A stretch of 64,000 nt of DNA, taken from the NCBI GenBank assembly GCA_963854735.1, contig OY978100.1, forward strand, positions 1 through 64,000. Direction: 5' to 3'. Below the pieces are notes generated by a model. It was not told where the DNA came from. It saw only the letters and a program-made list of their open reading frames with translations, and ran no database searches. Numbering within the stretch: the stretch's first letter is position 1; every line of letters begins with the position of its first letter. Of this stretch, positions 44,721 through 55,423 are shown piece after piece. Origin of the DNA: Marvania coccoides (taxonomy: Eukaryota; Chlorophyta; Trebouxiophyceae; Chlorellales; Chlorellaceae). Made by a program: the position numbers and the translations under genes.

Positions 44721-46743
44721 CATCACCATCACCTCCGCTGCCACCACCTGCGCGTGGAAAGACCACCGCATCAACATCATCGACACCCCTGGCCACGTGG
44801 ACTTCACGCTGGAGGTGGAGCGTGCGCTGCGCGTGCTGGACGGTGCGGTGGCGGTGTTTGACTCCGTGGCGGGCGTGGAGCCCCAGTCAGAGACTGTGTG
44901 GCGCCAGGCCGACAAGTACGGCGTGCCCCGCATCTGTTTCGTCAACAAGATGGACCGGCTGGGCGCCAACTTTTACCGCACCCGCGACATGGTGGTGTCC
45001 AACCTGGGGGCCAACCCCCTGGTCATCCAGCTGCCCATCGGCTCCGAGGAGGCCTTCTCTGGCATGATCGACCTGGTGAAGATGAAGGCGCTGGTGTGGA
45101 ACGGCGAGGAGCTCGGCGCCAAGTTTGACGAGGTCGACATCCCCGCAGACATGGTGGACGAGGCCAACGAGTGGCGCGAGAAACTGGTGGACGCCGCCGT
45201 GGAGGTGGACGACGACGCCATGATGGCCTACCTGGACGGCGAGCTGCCGGACGAGGTCACCCTGAAGAAGCTGATCCGCACCGGCACCATTGCCGGCAAG
45301 TTTGTGCCCATGGTGTGCGGAACCGCGTTCAAGAACAAGGGGGTGCAGCCCCTGCTGGACGCCGTGGTGGACTACCTGCCGTCCCCCCTGGATCTGGAGG
45401 ACATGCGGGGCACCGACGTTGACGACGCTGAGAAGGAGTTGACGCGCAAGGCTTCCGACGACGAGCCCTTCTCCGCGCTAGCCTTTAAGATCATGACGGA
45501 CCCCTTCGTGGGCTCCCTCACCTTCATCCGCATCTACTCTGGCGTGCTGGAGGCCGGCACCTACGCGCTGAACGCCGCCAAGGGCAAGAAGGAGCGCATC
45601 GGCCGCCTCATGGAGATGCACGCCAACTCCCGCGAGGACATCAAGATGGCGCGCGCCGGCGACATCGTGGCGGTGGCTGGCCTCAAGGACGTCGTCACTG
45701 GCGACACCCTGTGCGACGAGAAGTCGCCCGTGGTGCTGGAGCGCATGGAGTTCCCCGACCCCGTCATCAAGGTGGCCATCGAGCCCAACACCAAGGGAGA
45801 TCTGGACAAGATGACCGGCGGTCTGATCAAGCTGGCGCAGGAGGACCCTTCCTTCCACTTTTCCCGCGAGGAGGAGACCAACCAGACGGTGATCGAGGGC
45901 ATGGGGGAGCTGCACCTGGAGATCATTGTGGACCGCCTGCGCCGCGAGTTCAAGGTTGAGTGCTCCGTGGGCGCGCCCCAGGTGAACTACCGCGAGGGCA
46001 TCTCGCGCAAGGCTGAGATCCGCTACGTGCACAAGAAGCAGTCTGGCGGCAGCGGGCAGTTTGCCGACGTGGCCATCAGGTTCGAGCCTGGAGAGCCCGG
46101 CACCGGCTTCGAGTTCACCAGCGACATCAAGGGCGGCGTGGTGCCCAAGGAGTACATCCCTGGAGTGGTCAAGGGGCTGGAGGAGATGATGGGATCTGGC
46201 TCACTCGCAGGATTCCCCGTGGTGGACGTCAAGACCACCCTGTACGATGGCTCCTACCACGATGTGGATTCCTCGGTGCTGGCGTTCCAGATCGCTGCCC
46301 GCCAGGCGTTCCGTGAGGGCATGAAGAAGGCTGGCGTGCAGCTGCTGGAGCCCATCATGAAGGTGGAGGTGGTGACGCCCGACGAGCACATGGGTGACGT
46401 CATCGGCGACCTCAACTCCCGCCGCGGCATCGTGCAGGAGTTTGTCGACAAGCCCGGAGGCATGAAGCTGGTCAAGGCCCAGGTCCCCCTCTCCGAGATG
46501 TTCTCATATGTGTCAACTTTGAGGGCGAGTTTTTTATTTCCTTGGCACTCGGTATTGTCGCCGAGCTTTTGAAAATGCACCATGCCATTCATAAAAATAA
46601 TCTCACTTTTCCTTCTTGTTTTGGCAACGCAGGGCATGTCCAAGGGCCGCGCGCAGTACACTATGCAGCTCGAGAAGTACGAGGTCTGCCCCACGCACAT
46701 CCAGGAGAAGATCTGCGCCAACGCCAAGGTGGCCAAGGAGTAA
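43969..46743 (+). CDS. Chloroplast elongation factor G, 769 aa
   Basis: Exons 43969-44109, 44300-44372, 44540-46524 and 46633-46743. The last intron is GC-AG (AGG|GCGAGT) and restores [20 protein letters not shown], the expected domain V text. Exon 1 and most of exon 2 encode a Ser/Ala/Arg-rich transit peptide. The GTPase domain shows G1 [14 protein letters not shown]2 region [11 protein letters not shown]3 DTPGHVDF and G4 NKMDRLGA. Domains II-V follow ([33 protein letters not shown]). EF-G drives ribosome translocation in the plastid; the sequence type (bacterial-like, with transit peptide) favours plastid over mitochondrion. TGTAA at 46934-46938 may direct polyadenylation. Confidence 0.95.
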
Positions 46744-47314
46744 TCGGCCGCTGACTGCGAGTGCTGGTGTGACGTACTGTGATTATGCTGCTGTTCTGCG
46801 AGACAATTGAAATGTGCTTTGATTTTTAATTCTTCTTCTTTCTCTTTCCTATTCTTCACCGCTCCATGTGAAAGCCGCAACAATATTGTTTTTTCTTAAC
46901 CGTAGCGTAGCGCGGAGTTTTGTAGTTCATTTCTGTAACGATTTTTTTCATGTTGCCAGCTTGAAAGTGTGAATGCATTTGTTTGGGGGATGAAGGACTT
47001 GTTGGAAAGGGCTGCAAACAGAAGATCCGAGTGAGGGAGAGAGTCGGAGCGGGAAGAGGCTGAAAGTTTAGGGTGCAGGGGAAAAAAATACCAGGCTGGG
47101 CACTACATTTTCAGACTTTACATTTGCAGAGCAGAATGGGGTGCAGGACTATGCTCCCGCACCCCCAAAAAATACAACAACTTGCCAACTGGTGGTCCAG
47201 GTGGAAAGAAGAAGGCCTCGATTTGAGGAGATAATTTTTTTTTGTGAACCAAAAAAAAGTCTGCTCAAAGTTCTCCCTCTTCCAAGTACATTCTCAACTC
47301 AAATTTTGTACAAA
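46744..47314. other. Intergenic spacer
   Basis: 571 bp holding the EF-G 3'UTR (TGTAA at 46934) and the promoter of the RIQ-like gene. A GA-rich stretch lies at 47030-47060. No other feature supported. Confidence 0.5.
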
Positions 47315-47971
47315 ATGGCTGCCACTTTTCGCACCGCTCTTGCTGGAACTCAGCTGAAACCCCATCATCTCGTGGAGCCTAGGCAGACCGTCAGCAGAAA
47401 TGTGGTGGCCATGGCTGGCACCAAAAAGGTGAGGGGTGGGATATAAGCGTGTTGGCACCAGTACTGCTCGCGATGCACGCAAATTGGAGTGTGGGCTCAC
47501 AAGTCGCAAAATCTCTCGTTTTTTTCGCAGGTGAACAGCTACGATGAGGAGTGGAAGAAGGGCTTCTTCGGCACTGGGCTGTTCTTGGAGAACCGTGAGA
47601 CTAGCAGCAAGTCCACTTTCAAGAAGATTGAGGAGAAGAAGCTGTTGAGCAGCGTGGAGCAGGCCGGCATCCTCAGCAAGCTGGAGAAAGCTGGCTTCAC
47701 GCTCACCAAGATCGAGCAGTCGGGCCTGCTGTCCACCGCGGAGCGCCTGGGCCTGCTGAGCCTGGTTGAGGACCTGCTCGTCGCCAACCCCGCCACCATC
47801 GCATCTGCCGCCCTGCCCTTTATCGTTGCTGCCATAGGCTCCCTGGTGTTCATCCCCCACGACAACGGTTTCGAGACCTTCCTTTCCTACTCTCTGGGCG
47901 CCACCTTCATGGGCGTGGCCACCACGGCAATGGTCGGCGGCTTTGTTGTGGCCGCGCTGCAGGAAGAGTAG
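47315..47971 (+). CDS. RIQ-like (DUF1118) chloroplast thylakoid protein, 184 aa
   Basis: Exons 47315-47428 and 47531-47971, phase 0. Exon 1 is a chloroplast transit peptide (MAATFRTALAGTQLKPHHLV). Exon 2 has the repeated helical L-L-S-x-x-E-x-x-G pattern of DUF1118 (KKLLSSVEQAGILSKLEKAG, SGLLSTAERLGLLSLVEDLL). Two membrane helices follow (ASAALPFIVAAIGSLVFIP and a Gly/Ala-rich second one near residue 160). In Arabidopsis, the DUF1118 proteins RIQ1/RIQ2 affect grana stacking and non-photochemical quenching. A similar thylakoid role is inferred from homology only. Length is typical. Confidence 0.85.
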
Positions 47972-48426
47972 GAAAAAACTTCACGTACACGTATCTACCA
48001 AGACTGCCAAACCGAGAGGCACCCATTTCATTTATGACTTTGTACGAATCCAGCAGTGGGCCCCCAGTTGAGCTGGCGGGCCTAAGATTTTTTTCCAACA
48101 GCAAACCAATTCAAAAGCCTGTGTGTTCATCGAATATTTCATCTTTGTTTTGAATGATTCATTTTTTTTTAATGCGTTACTGGACTGAGAGAATGAAATA
48201 GTGAAATCAATTAGTTCTAAGTAGGCAGCCACCATCATTTTCGGATAGCCACAGCGTCTACAGATGTCCCACTGCTGTGCGTCCCCAAGCTTCGGCCACT
48301 GCGAACAAGGAAGGCGAAAGTAAGTAAGATGGGTTCGCCTGTTCAGTCCGAGAGAAGCGAAGGGAGCAGCGGTACCCTATTGAATATCATTTGTCAAACC
48401 ATTTGTCAAGCCAAATTTATAAACCC
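47972..48426. other. Convergent intergenic spacer
   Basis: 455 bp between the RIQ-like stop and the stop of the small minus-strand membrane protein. Both 3'UTRs fall here. No further feature supported. Confidence 0.5.
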
Positions 48427-48726
48427 TCACTCTAGCGCTGCCTTATACCGCTCCTCTCCCTTTCCCGACTTTGTCCTCACTTCATCCAGCAGCACCTGCA
48501 ACCGCTCTTTCTGCGCCCTGGCCAGCATTTGGGCATCAATGCCGCCGCGAGCGCGCAGCTCCTTCTCAAGCTTGGAGTCGGCCTGAGGGCTGTTTGTGGT
48601 GCCCATCACCTGGTCACCAACAAAGTAGGGCACTCCCACCACTACTACGGCAAATCCCGCCATATAGAGAGGCGAGCGGCGGGTGAACCCGACAATTTTC
48701 ATCCACAGCGTGTTGCGCGCCGCCAT
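48427..48726 (-). CDS. Small single-pass membrane protein, 99 aa, second gene of a tight pair
   Basis: One exon, MAARNTLWMKIVGFTRRSP at the start, a membrane helix at about 21-38 (MAGFAVVVVGVPYFVGDQV) and a charged helical C terminus (LARAQKERLQVLLDEVRTKS). The short basic N terminus plus one helix is typical of small mitochondrial inner-membrane or assembly proteins, but I recognise no family. Its ATG lies 21 bp after the stop of the CHCH gene on the same strand. It must therefore be read from a dicistronic mRNA or from a promoter inside the CHCH gene. Confidence 0.65.
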   Translation of the reverse strand: MAARNTLWMKIVGFTRRSPLYMAGFAVVVVGVPYFVGDQVMGTTNSPQADSKLEKELRARGGIDAQMLARAQKERLQVLLDEVRTKSGKGEERYKAALE

Positions 48727-48747
48727 TGTGATAATTCAATCGATAGT

Positions 48748-49085
48748 TTACTTTTGCTCGGTACTTTCAGGGCTGGGGGTATCTTCGGTCAGCAGCGTGA
48801 AGTCAACAACGCCCTGTGTGGCCAGGAAAAGAGCGAGGAGCGGCGGTGAATTGTGAGTGTTGGCGGTGGTCGACAAATTAGTAGGAGCTCAAAAGAAAAA
48901 CAAGCGCAGGCGCGCACCTTCTTCTTCACGCAAGCTCGAAGGGAATCAAGGAGTTCCACGCACTTTTCTTTGTTGTACGCTTTGTTGGCCACACAGTTGA
49001 GCAATTTAACAGCTTCGGCAGCGCAGTCGGAGGTTTCCGCACGCTTAGGCGGTGGTGAAGCAGCAGAATGGGATTTGGCACTCAT
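48748..49085 (-). CDS. Twin CX9C (CHCH) protein, 77 aa
   Basis: Exons 48918-49085 and 48748-48813, phase 0. Residues about 20-52 contain two CX9C motifs, C-AAEAVKLLN-C and C-VELLDSLRA-C, which form the disulfide-linked hairpin of CHCH proteins. Such proteins enter the mitochondrial intermembrane space by the Mia40/Erv1 pathway and often serve cytochrome oxidase assembly (COX23/CHCHD7/CMC type); which subtype this is cannot be said. The second exon gives a 21-residue tail. The gene ends 21 bp before the next start on the same strand. Confidence 0.82.
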
Positions 49086-49334
49086 TTATATTTTAAATAA
49101 TAGAGGCATTGCCGTCTGACGCTTGGGGAAAACAACCAAAAATAATTGGCTGACTTTTTTTTAAAGTCGCTTAGAACAACTGAGTTGTGTTCATTCTGTT
49201 CTGTTTATTTCTGGCACAAATAAACAAGGAATATTAACTTTTTAGACTTTCTATACTTCACTCGCTCACCGGCACTTCTGTTTGGGGTCTGATCACTTCC
49301 TGCGATTAATAAATTTGTCTCTCTCTCGCTTAGA

Positions 49335-49792
49335 GACAGCGCAACAGTGTGAACAGCAACGATGCAGCTGCGCCGTCGCCAGCCGCCGCCTCAGGCATCC
49401 CATCCTCCTGAGGACGATCCCCAGCCCAAGAAGGAGAAAATGACACTGTTGCTGCAGAAGAACACTCAGCAGGCATCGGCTCCTCTTCCTCCTCCTCCTC
49501 TGGTGCTAAATCTTGTTCTTCCGAGGAGGAATACTCTTCAGGCGAAGAATTCAAGCCGTGGTGATATGAACGCGGCTTTCTTCGCTACGTTTCAGGCTGA
49601 TGGGCGTTCGGGGCGGCACTCTTCACCACCCCCTCCCAAACTCGTTACACCAGGAAAACTTGTAAAATCAGCAAAAGTTGAGGCACAATTCACTGTGAAC
49701 GCACAGAATAACCTCAGGAGCGGCGGCTTCGCCAGAAGACGGCCGCTCAGAAAGCCGCGGCTTTCTCTAAGAAAGCCTTCAATTTTCTTTCC
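49335..49792 (+). CDS. Possible small split gene, boundaries unresolved
   Basis: Two frames look coding. An acidic, Ser-rich stretch at about 49435-49565 reads SSSSSSSGAKSCSSEEEYSS. A basic end, ERRLRQKTAAQKAAAFSKKA, follows an acceptor-like CCTCAG at about 49714 and stops near 49800. A third frame, open from ATG 49362 to 49844, is long but not protein-like. I could not join the two convincing parts in phase, so the exon limits are not given. A small basic nuclear protein is a guess. Confidence 0.3.
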
Positions 49793-49859
49793 TTCCGTGT
49801 GTGAGCACGCCTGTAATGCTATCAACATCCTGAATAATAATTAGAAGAATGCCTGCCGG

Positions 49860-50199
49860 TTCTACATTAAAGGATAAAGCACACCACTTCTTCTCCTTTT
49901 CAACCCCAGACCTGCGACGATTATTTTGGCGGCATTCATTCATCGAGCGCCACTGGAAAGAGATCGCCAAAGGTTACACGAATAACTAGAGCACAGTCAC
50001 AAATCCCCAAACAAAGAAGCTATTAATGCTAATACTACTAATGTTCAATACGTAAATATATATAAAGACGCAGTACTGTTCATTGAAGACAAAAACTCAA
50101 CGGTAGGTCATTCGTGGTATTTCATATTTTTTTTCGTCAAAGAATAAGAATTCGAATCAATTGTACAGCATGGCATCGCTCCAGTCGTAATCGTTCGAT
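49860..50199. other. AT-rich intergenic spacer
   Basis: 340 bp, no sustained frame, with ATATATATAAAG at about 50056-50067. This might be a TATA-like element, but no gene start fits it. Confidence 0.4.
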
Positions 50200-51043
50200 T
50201 CACAGATCGTCGGCGGCGGTGGTGGTCACAGGCGGAGGCTGCACCTGGTTGAAGAGGCTCCGGAACTCCCTCGCCTTCCAAATCCCGTTCTTATTCACCG
50301 TCATTTCCACGCCACGAGCCCCATTGGTGTCGCCACTGGAGCAGAAGTATACCTACAATCGAAAATATATAACATGTTTATATGTATGGTAAAAAAAGCA
50401 TCTGAAACAATACCTATTGTCTCACCGTGAATTTTCCAGACTGCTGGGGTGGGTCCTGGCCCTCCTCCGCTCCCAGGTCCTCCACCAGCGCCACGCTCAT
50501 AGGGTTGAATTGGTACCCCAGCTTCGGGTCGGTGCCAGCCACCAGCGAGCACAGCGCAGGCATAAAGTCGCCACCTTGCAACACCCCCTCCAGGTTTCCC
50601 GCCATTTCATCCCCCAGAGCGTAGTTCTTGTATGTGCTGCCAGCCTGCAGCTGGTCCTCTGCCACTGCCAGCACCAGCATCTGAGCGCCGAGCGCCCGGG
50701 TGGCAGGGTTGGCCCAGTTGAGGAGGGCGTGGGCGAGGCAGACAGCACCGCCCAGGGGAGATTTTGCGGCGCGGTCGCGCAGGGCGATGAACTCCTGGAT
50801 GGTGGAGACCAGGCGCTCGGTGGCGGTGGCCTTGAGCTGCTTGGCCCGCGCCGTTTGCTGCTGGCGTTTGTCAAACACGTGGTCTAAGGCTTGCTCCGGG
50901 GACTCTATGTTGAGTCCTACGCGGCCTGCCTGCCAACGGGCCTCGTTGTACTTGCCCATTACGTTCATCCCCGTCGCCTGGGTGACCTGTTGATTCACCG
51001 CGCCGCACAGGCACCGACGCAGCTGAGAAAAATTAAAGTTCAT
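50200..51043 (-). CDS. DUF6935-like hypothetical protein, at least 256 aa
   Basis: Exons 50426-51043 and 50200-50352, phase 0. The body has VCLAHALLNWANPATRALGA and MLVLAVAEDQ, then YFCSSGDTNGARGVEMTVNK, followed by WKAREFRSLFNQVQPPP. The last block resembles the end of DUF6935, where SSG...P...K precedes a W-x-x-x-E-F-S-S-L-x-x-x-V-x-P-P pattern. Function of that family is unknown. The first seven codons (MNFNFSQ) look like an intron 3' end (TTTTTCTCAG). The true N terminus may therefore lie in an upstream exon between 51050 and 51440, making this model incomplete at the 5' end. Confidence 0.5.
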
Positions 51044-51753
51044 GTCGACTTATGAATAATGCTTGTGAGATGCCCGCTGCGTGAGAGAATTTCGAGGCTT
51101 CGAAGCCCAGATTTAAAATGTCAAATTGAGGTGTTAATAGCCCAAATTGGCATAAATCAGTGCATTCGTAGCTGGAAACGTGTACATTTATGCAATTGCA
51201 TTTATTCGCGGCCGAAATCGAGAAAGATTTTCCCAATTACATTTATTGCCCCCAATGCCAGCTCGGCACAAACAGGAATGGTACTTCATTTTGTACCGCA
51301 CCGTCCTTTCTTTCCTCCTTTAGATTTGCCAAAAGCGTGGCGGAGACGCAGCCTGCTATGCGATCCCGGATATCAGAAGGCAGGGTGAGGCGGCATCCAT
51401 CACGCCATTGTTGGCAGCGGCAGCTCACCAAAAGTTGACCGTCTGCTAATTTTACAAGTCACACGACAGCAACAATTCCAGGCGCCATCACGACATCAAA
51501 AAAAGAGAAAAAAAAAGAGGGGGGGGGGGGAGCACAAAGCGAAGAATGAAAAAGAAGAGGCGACGAAAAGAGAAAAAAATGAAGGTAACAGAGTTGGGGG
51601 GAGGGGGTCATCTCGTTGCGGACAAGAAGAGGAATGAATCATTGGAAATTATAAATACTCGCTTCAGTAGGGGGGGGGCATGTTGACAGTCAGGAGGGCA
51701 CATGAAATTGGCTTTGGTTATCTCAACGTGAAAACACATTTTTTTTTTTCACT
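51044..51753. other. Spacer with palindrome and purine-rich tract
   Basis: Contains GGCTTCGAAGCC (51096-51107), related to the intronic palindrome at 1178-1201. A purine-rich strand runs from about 51497 to 51610, including a G11 run at 51519-51530. A missing 5' exon of the DUF6935-like gene may lie in 51240-51440. No other gene supported. Confidence 0.4.
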
Positions 51754-52501
51754 TCACTGAAGCTGCGAGTGTTCCGGGTGCACCAACAGCACTGGTCGCT
51801 TGCATGACGAAGAAACAAACTTGCTGACCGACCCCAGCAGGAACTCCTCGACCTTGCTCTTGTGGTGCGCAAACAGCACCAGCGGGTTTGCGTGCAGCTC
51901 CTCCGCCTTTCTGCACAACGTCTGGCCCAGGTGAGACCGCTTCTGCTCGCGAACGATCACCACGTTGACTTCCACCCCCCGCTGCTTTCCGAGGCACACA
52001 AATTCCTGCTGGATGAACTCCTCTGCCTGCCGCATGATCTGCGTTTCTGGTTCGTCGTACCGAGGGTAAAACACAGAGCCAGGGGCAGGCGTGACGGGGG
52101 TCTCCAGGTCAGGGACGACGTGCAGCACGTGCAGAGAGTCTCCGTGTCGCCAGATGTTGTTCAGCGCCCAGTAGAACGCGGCAATGGAGTCCTGAAAAAG
52201 GGATGAGAAAAAAAAATGAGTTGGCTGTCGCGGAGATTTTTTTGAAAATACAGGGCGTGCGTACCTCGCTAGCGTCCACAGCAATAACAACATTCCGTGC
52301 AGTCTCCGCCTGGGCTGCAACAGCGCCTTCTGCAGCCCTAGATGTTGTCAAGGCCAGATGCCGCGTGTTCCCCCGAGGTTGTCGTTCTACGTGGTACTGT
52401 GGCCGCGTGTTCTTCGCAGGTTGAACTTTAGCACCCACAGCGTTGAAAGGGGCAGCTAGAGGAGCCCCAATACCCCGTTCGACTAATTTATTTTGCAACA
52501 T
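51754..52501 (-). CDS. Universal stress protein (UspA) domain protein, 224 aa
   Basis: Exons 52265-52501 and 51754-52191, phase 0. An N-terminal extension of about 68 residues, rich in Arg, Ala and Gln, could be an organelle transit peptide. The Usp fold begins RNVVIAVDASE at the end of exon 1. It continues DSIAAFYWALNNIWRHGDSL, HVLHVVPDLETP, NVVIVREQKRSHLG and FVSSSCKRPVLLVHP. The usual ATP-binding G-x2-G-x9-G-S pattern is not intact: only the terminal GSVSKFV part is clear. ATP binding is therefore doubtful. Usp proteins act in stress tolerance; a specific role cannot be stated. Confidence 0.85.
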
Positions 52502-52761
52502 CTTCCGTTTTTCTTACCCCGACACGCGTTAATGCCGGTTCAAGCGTTTGTGAAGCTTTCCGACACTATTTCATTTAAAAATGTCGCAAATAAAAAATCG
52601 CGGTCTGCAGATTTGTTTCTTACAAGAAAGATTGCAGGATGGTGGAGCCCTTTTTCTGCAATGTAGCAGTTTACGTGTGCTCCACCCCACGAACCGTTTG
52701 TTTAACAGCGCGGCAAAATATCTAGCTGTTCAACTAGCATCTGTATACAAACATCTTCTCT

Positions 52762-54303
52762 TCATTCATCCATTCGTTTGTCGGCACCACCGCCAAAAGC
52801 TCTAGGCATTCGTTGATTATTCTCGGCATCTTTGTAATACGCTGCCACCAGCTTCTCCAGGTTCTCAAGATACAGCGGCTCCAGGTGTTCCGTCACCCCT
52901 TGCCCGTCCAGCAGCGTGTTTAGTGCCTCCCGCTCGCGCTGCAGCACCGCCACGATGTCGTCCTTTGTCGCTATGCTGGGGCCGTCGCTGATGCCAGCTG
53001 CTCCAGATTCTTCCAATGCTGTAGTCACCGCTGCCGCTGCCACGTCCAGGATCTCTGCGCCCTCCCCCAGGCCCTGCATTGAGTCCCGCTCCACCTCCAC
53101 CTCCCCGTTGGGCATCAGCCGCACAACGTGACCCACGTGGCAGTACCCCATCATGCGCGGAACCGACGCCACAGCATCCAGCGAGTTCACCACCCGCCAC
53201 GCGTTGGGCACCGCCTCGTTGAACGTCTTTGCAAAAGCACGGTTGCCCACGCGCGGCGACCCAAACGAGTAGTTGATGACCTGGGGGCCCCCGTCGCTGG
53301 ACCACGCACGCCGAGTGGCTAGCTCATACGCGCACAGCGTGCTGAGTGCGCCCCCCAGCGAGTGTCCTGTCACGTACACCCTCCACTGCGACGGGCCTTC
53401 TCCCTCGCCCCCCAGAATGCCGTCCAGCGTCTGCAGCACCTCCGTTCTGATGGAGCGGTAGGCTTTTAGGAACCCAGAATGCGCCCACTCCTGTTGGTCG
53501 TCGACCTTCTTGGCCGCTTCTCTTGCTCCTTCAATCACCAGCGACCGCAAATCGGCCTGGTGGCCGTCCTGCAGGATGCCCTCGGCTATCTTCTTCAGCC
53601 CAGCCATCACCCTCGAGGAAGGGGCGCCGTCGTCGGCATCGCTCCCCAGGTCTCCGGTGCCCTCTGGGTCCAGCAGAGTGGGCTGCAGGTCGAGGTCAGT
53701 GAGCACGTCCCTAAAGCGATCCTGCTCGGTGCCGCGAAACGCAATGGCAGCGGTCTTAGCGACAGGGTTCCAGAACATCCACGCCTGGGAGTCGGTCTCT
53801 GCGTTGTCAACGAACGCTACGGGGTCAAATGCAGCGTCGGCAGCAGCGTCCGCCTGCTGCAGAACCTTGGCTTTGACGCTGCGCCACGGGGAAGACAAAA
53901 TCGCCTGCGCTGGGGACCCAATCACGTTGCACCCCATCCGCGAGGACGTCGCCTGCTGCAGCACCTCGTCCCCTTCACCAAAGCGCTCAAACTGCAGGCG
54001 CAAGGTGACAACGCCTTGCCCCGTCAGCGCAATTTCTACCTCGCGGGGCTGGCCGTCCTCCAGGTCGCCCAGCCCGCGCATCCCCGCCCCCAGAAAGTCG
54101 TCAGCTTTGCCGAAATCTTGGTCCAGCACCCGCAGGGTGAGGCGCTGCGAGGCCAGATTCTCCACAAACACGTAGGCTGTGTGGTCCCAGGTGGGGTTCA
54201 GGTCTGCCATGACGACGGGGGTCTTCATGCAGGAGGACCCAACGCTGATGACGCAGTAAGGGTCGCTCTTGAATGTGGGAAACAGCTGCGGGAAGAGAGA
54301 AAA

Positions 54304-54334
<31 letters not shown>

Positions 54335-54953
54335 CGGGGATTAGTATCGGATTATTACTAATGCGGTAATGAGCTGTTGGGGGGAGTTGTTGAGATGAGG
54401 GGACAGGAAAAACGCTGCCTTTCGCGACGACCCCAATTGTTTCACCAACTAATAAAACTACTCTTACGTCGGCAGCTTTGAGGTCTCGCGCCCGCACCAC
54501 CGTCACCTCCAGTATGCCATCCATCCGCGTGCGCAGAAAGGTTGGGTCCACGTAGGTCACATGCGTCCCCCCAATGGTCTCTTTCCGCAGCGGTCCCGCC
54601 CCCTCCTGCAGCCCATTGTAGGCCTCAAAGGCACACCCTGCCATGGTGAGCGCGGTCATCCAGTCAAATTCATCGCTGTCGCGTGAGGTAGAGGCGTCTG
54701 CAGGGGCGGGTGTTGAGCTGCAGGGCTGCAGGCGGTGGTGGCGTGAAGGACGGCAGAGTGATGCAGGAAAGGCCTCATGGCGCAGGTCTCGCCGCTGAGC
54801 ACAATTTTTGGGGGATCTGGTGAGCCAGCTGACGTGGCTTGGTGCGCCCCAGAGTAGAGTTCGAGCTCCAATCCGACTTTTGCAACTGATCTGTTGGAAG
54901 GAAGAGGTTATAGGGGCGTGCACTGTGCGTCCAAGACTGTTTATGAGGAACAT
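52762..54953 (-). CDS. C2-domain class 3 lipase, about 669 aa
   Basis: Exons 54468-54953 and 52762-54285, phase 0. Start MFLINSLGRTVHAPITSSFQ, with Ser/Arg-rich text up to about residue 90, is consistent with a transit peptide. A C2 domain follows (GILEVTVVRARDLKAAD, then across the intron KSDPYCVISVG, LNPTWDHTAYVFVENL, LRVLDQDFGKADDFLG). The alpha/beta-hydrolase class 3 lipase domain has AIAFRGTEQDRFRDVLTDLD, the nucleophile elbow VTGHSLGGAL at about residue 469 and YSFGSPRVGN. Plant relatives with C2 plus lipase_3 are acylglycerol or galactolipid lipases; substrate here is unknown. The intron contains a run of 30 G (54305-54334) on the plus strand, C on the coding strand. Start codon choice is uncertain; upstream in-frame ATGs exist. 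Confidence 0.88.
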
Positions 54954-55423
54954 CGTATTATATATGTTTTTTAAGAGTGGCGAATTTGGAATGAAATGGC
55001 TATTTCTATCATATCGACTCGACTGACACGGCTTCCTTAAATTTGAGATTTTATATATATTTTTTGTAATACATACATGCATACTCCCTTCTCTGCTTGC
55101 TCAGCTGCATTCTGCCATTTTCATTTTACAAGTAGTTGCGCTACAGTTCCGTCGCGAATATAGCAACAAGCAAGCGCACAGGCCGCCTTCACCGCCCCGC
55201 CACACAAAAAAGGGTGCAAAAACAAACATCAATAGCAGTACCGCCTCTCTCAAGTGGTCAAAAAAAGTAGAAATTTAAAAAGAAGAGGGAGAAGAAAAGA
55301 ACACAGGAAAAAGCAAAAGGGCATCATAAATGGTGTTGCGTTTTATTTTTGAAACGGCATGTGTGTGTGAAGTTGTACTGTACTTCATTACTGTACTTCA
55401 TCACATTAAATTTTGCCATGGTT
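54954..55423. other. Intergenic spacer
   Basis: 470 bp, AT-rich, with a purine-rich stretch at 55259-55318. Should hold the lipase promoter and the PGDH 3'UTR. Nothing else seen. Confidence 0.4.

Noticed and set aside
49362..49844. 160-codon plus-strand frame starting MQLRRRQPPPQAS
   Set aside because: Overlaps two other partial frames with better coding character; not accepted as one uninterrupted protein.
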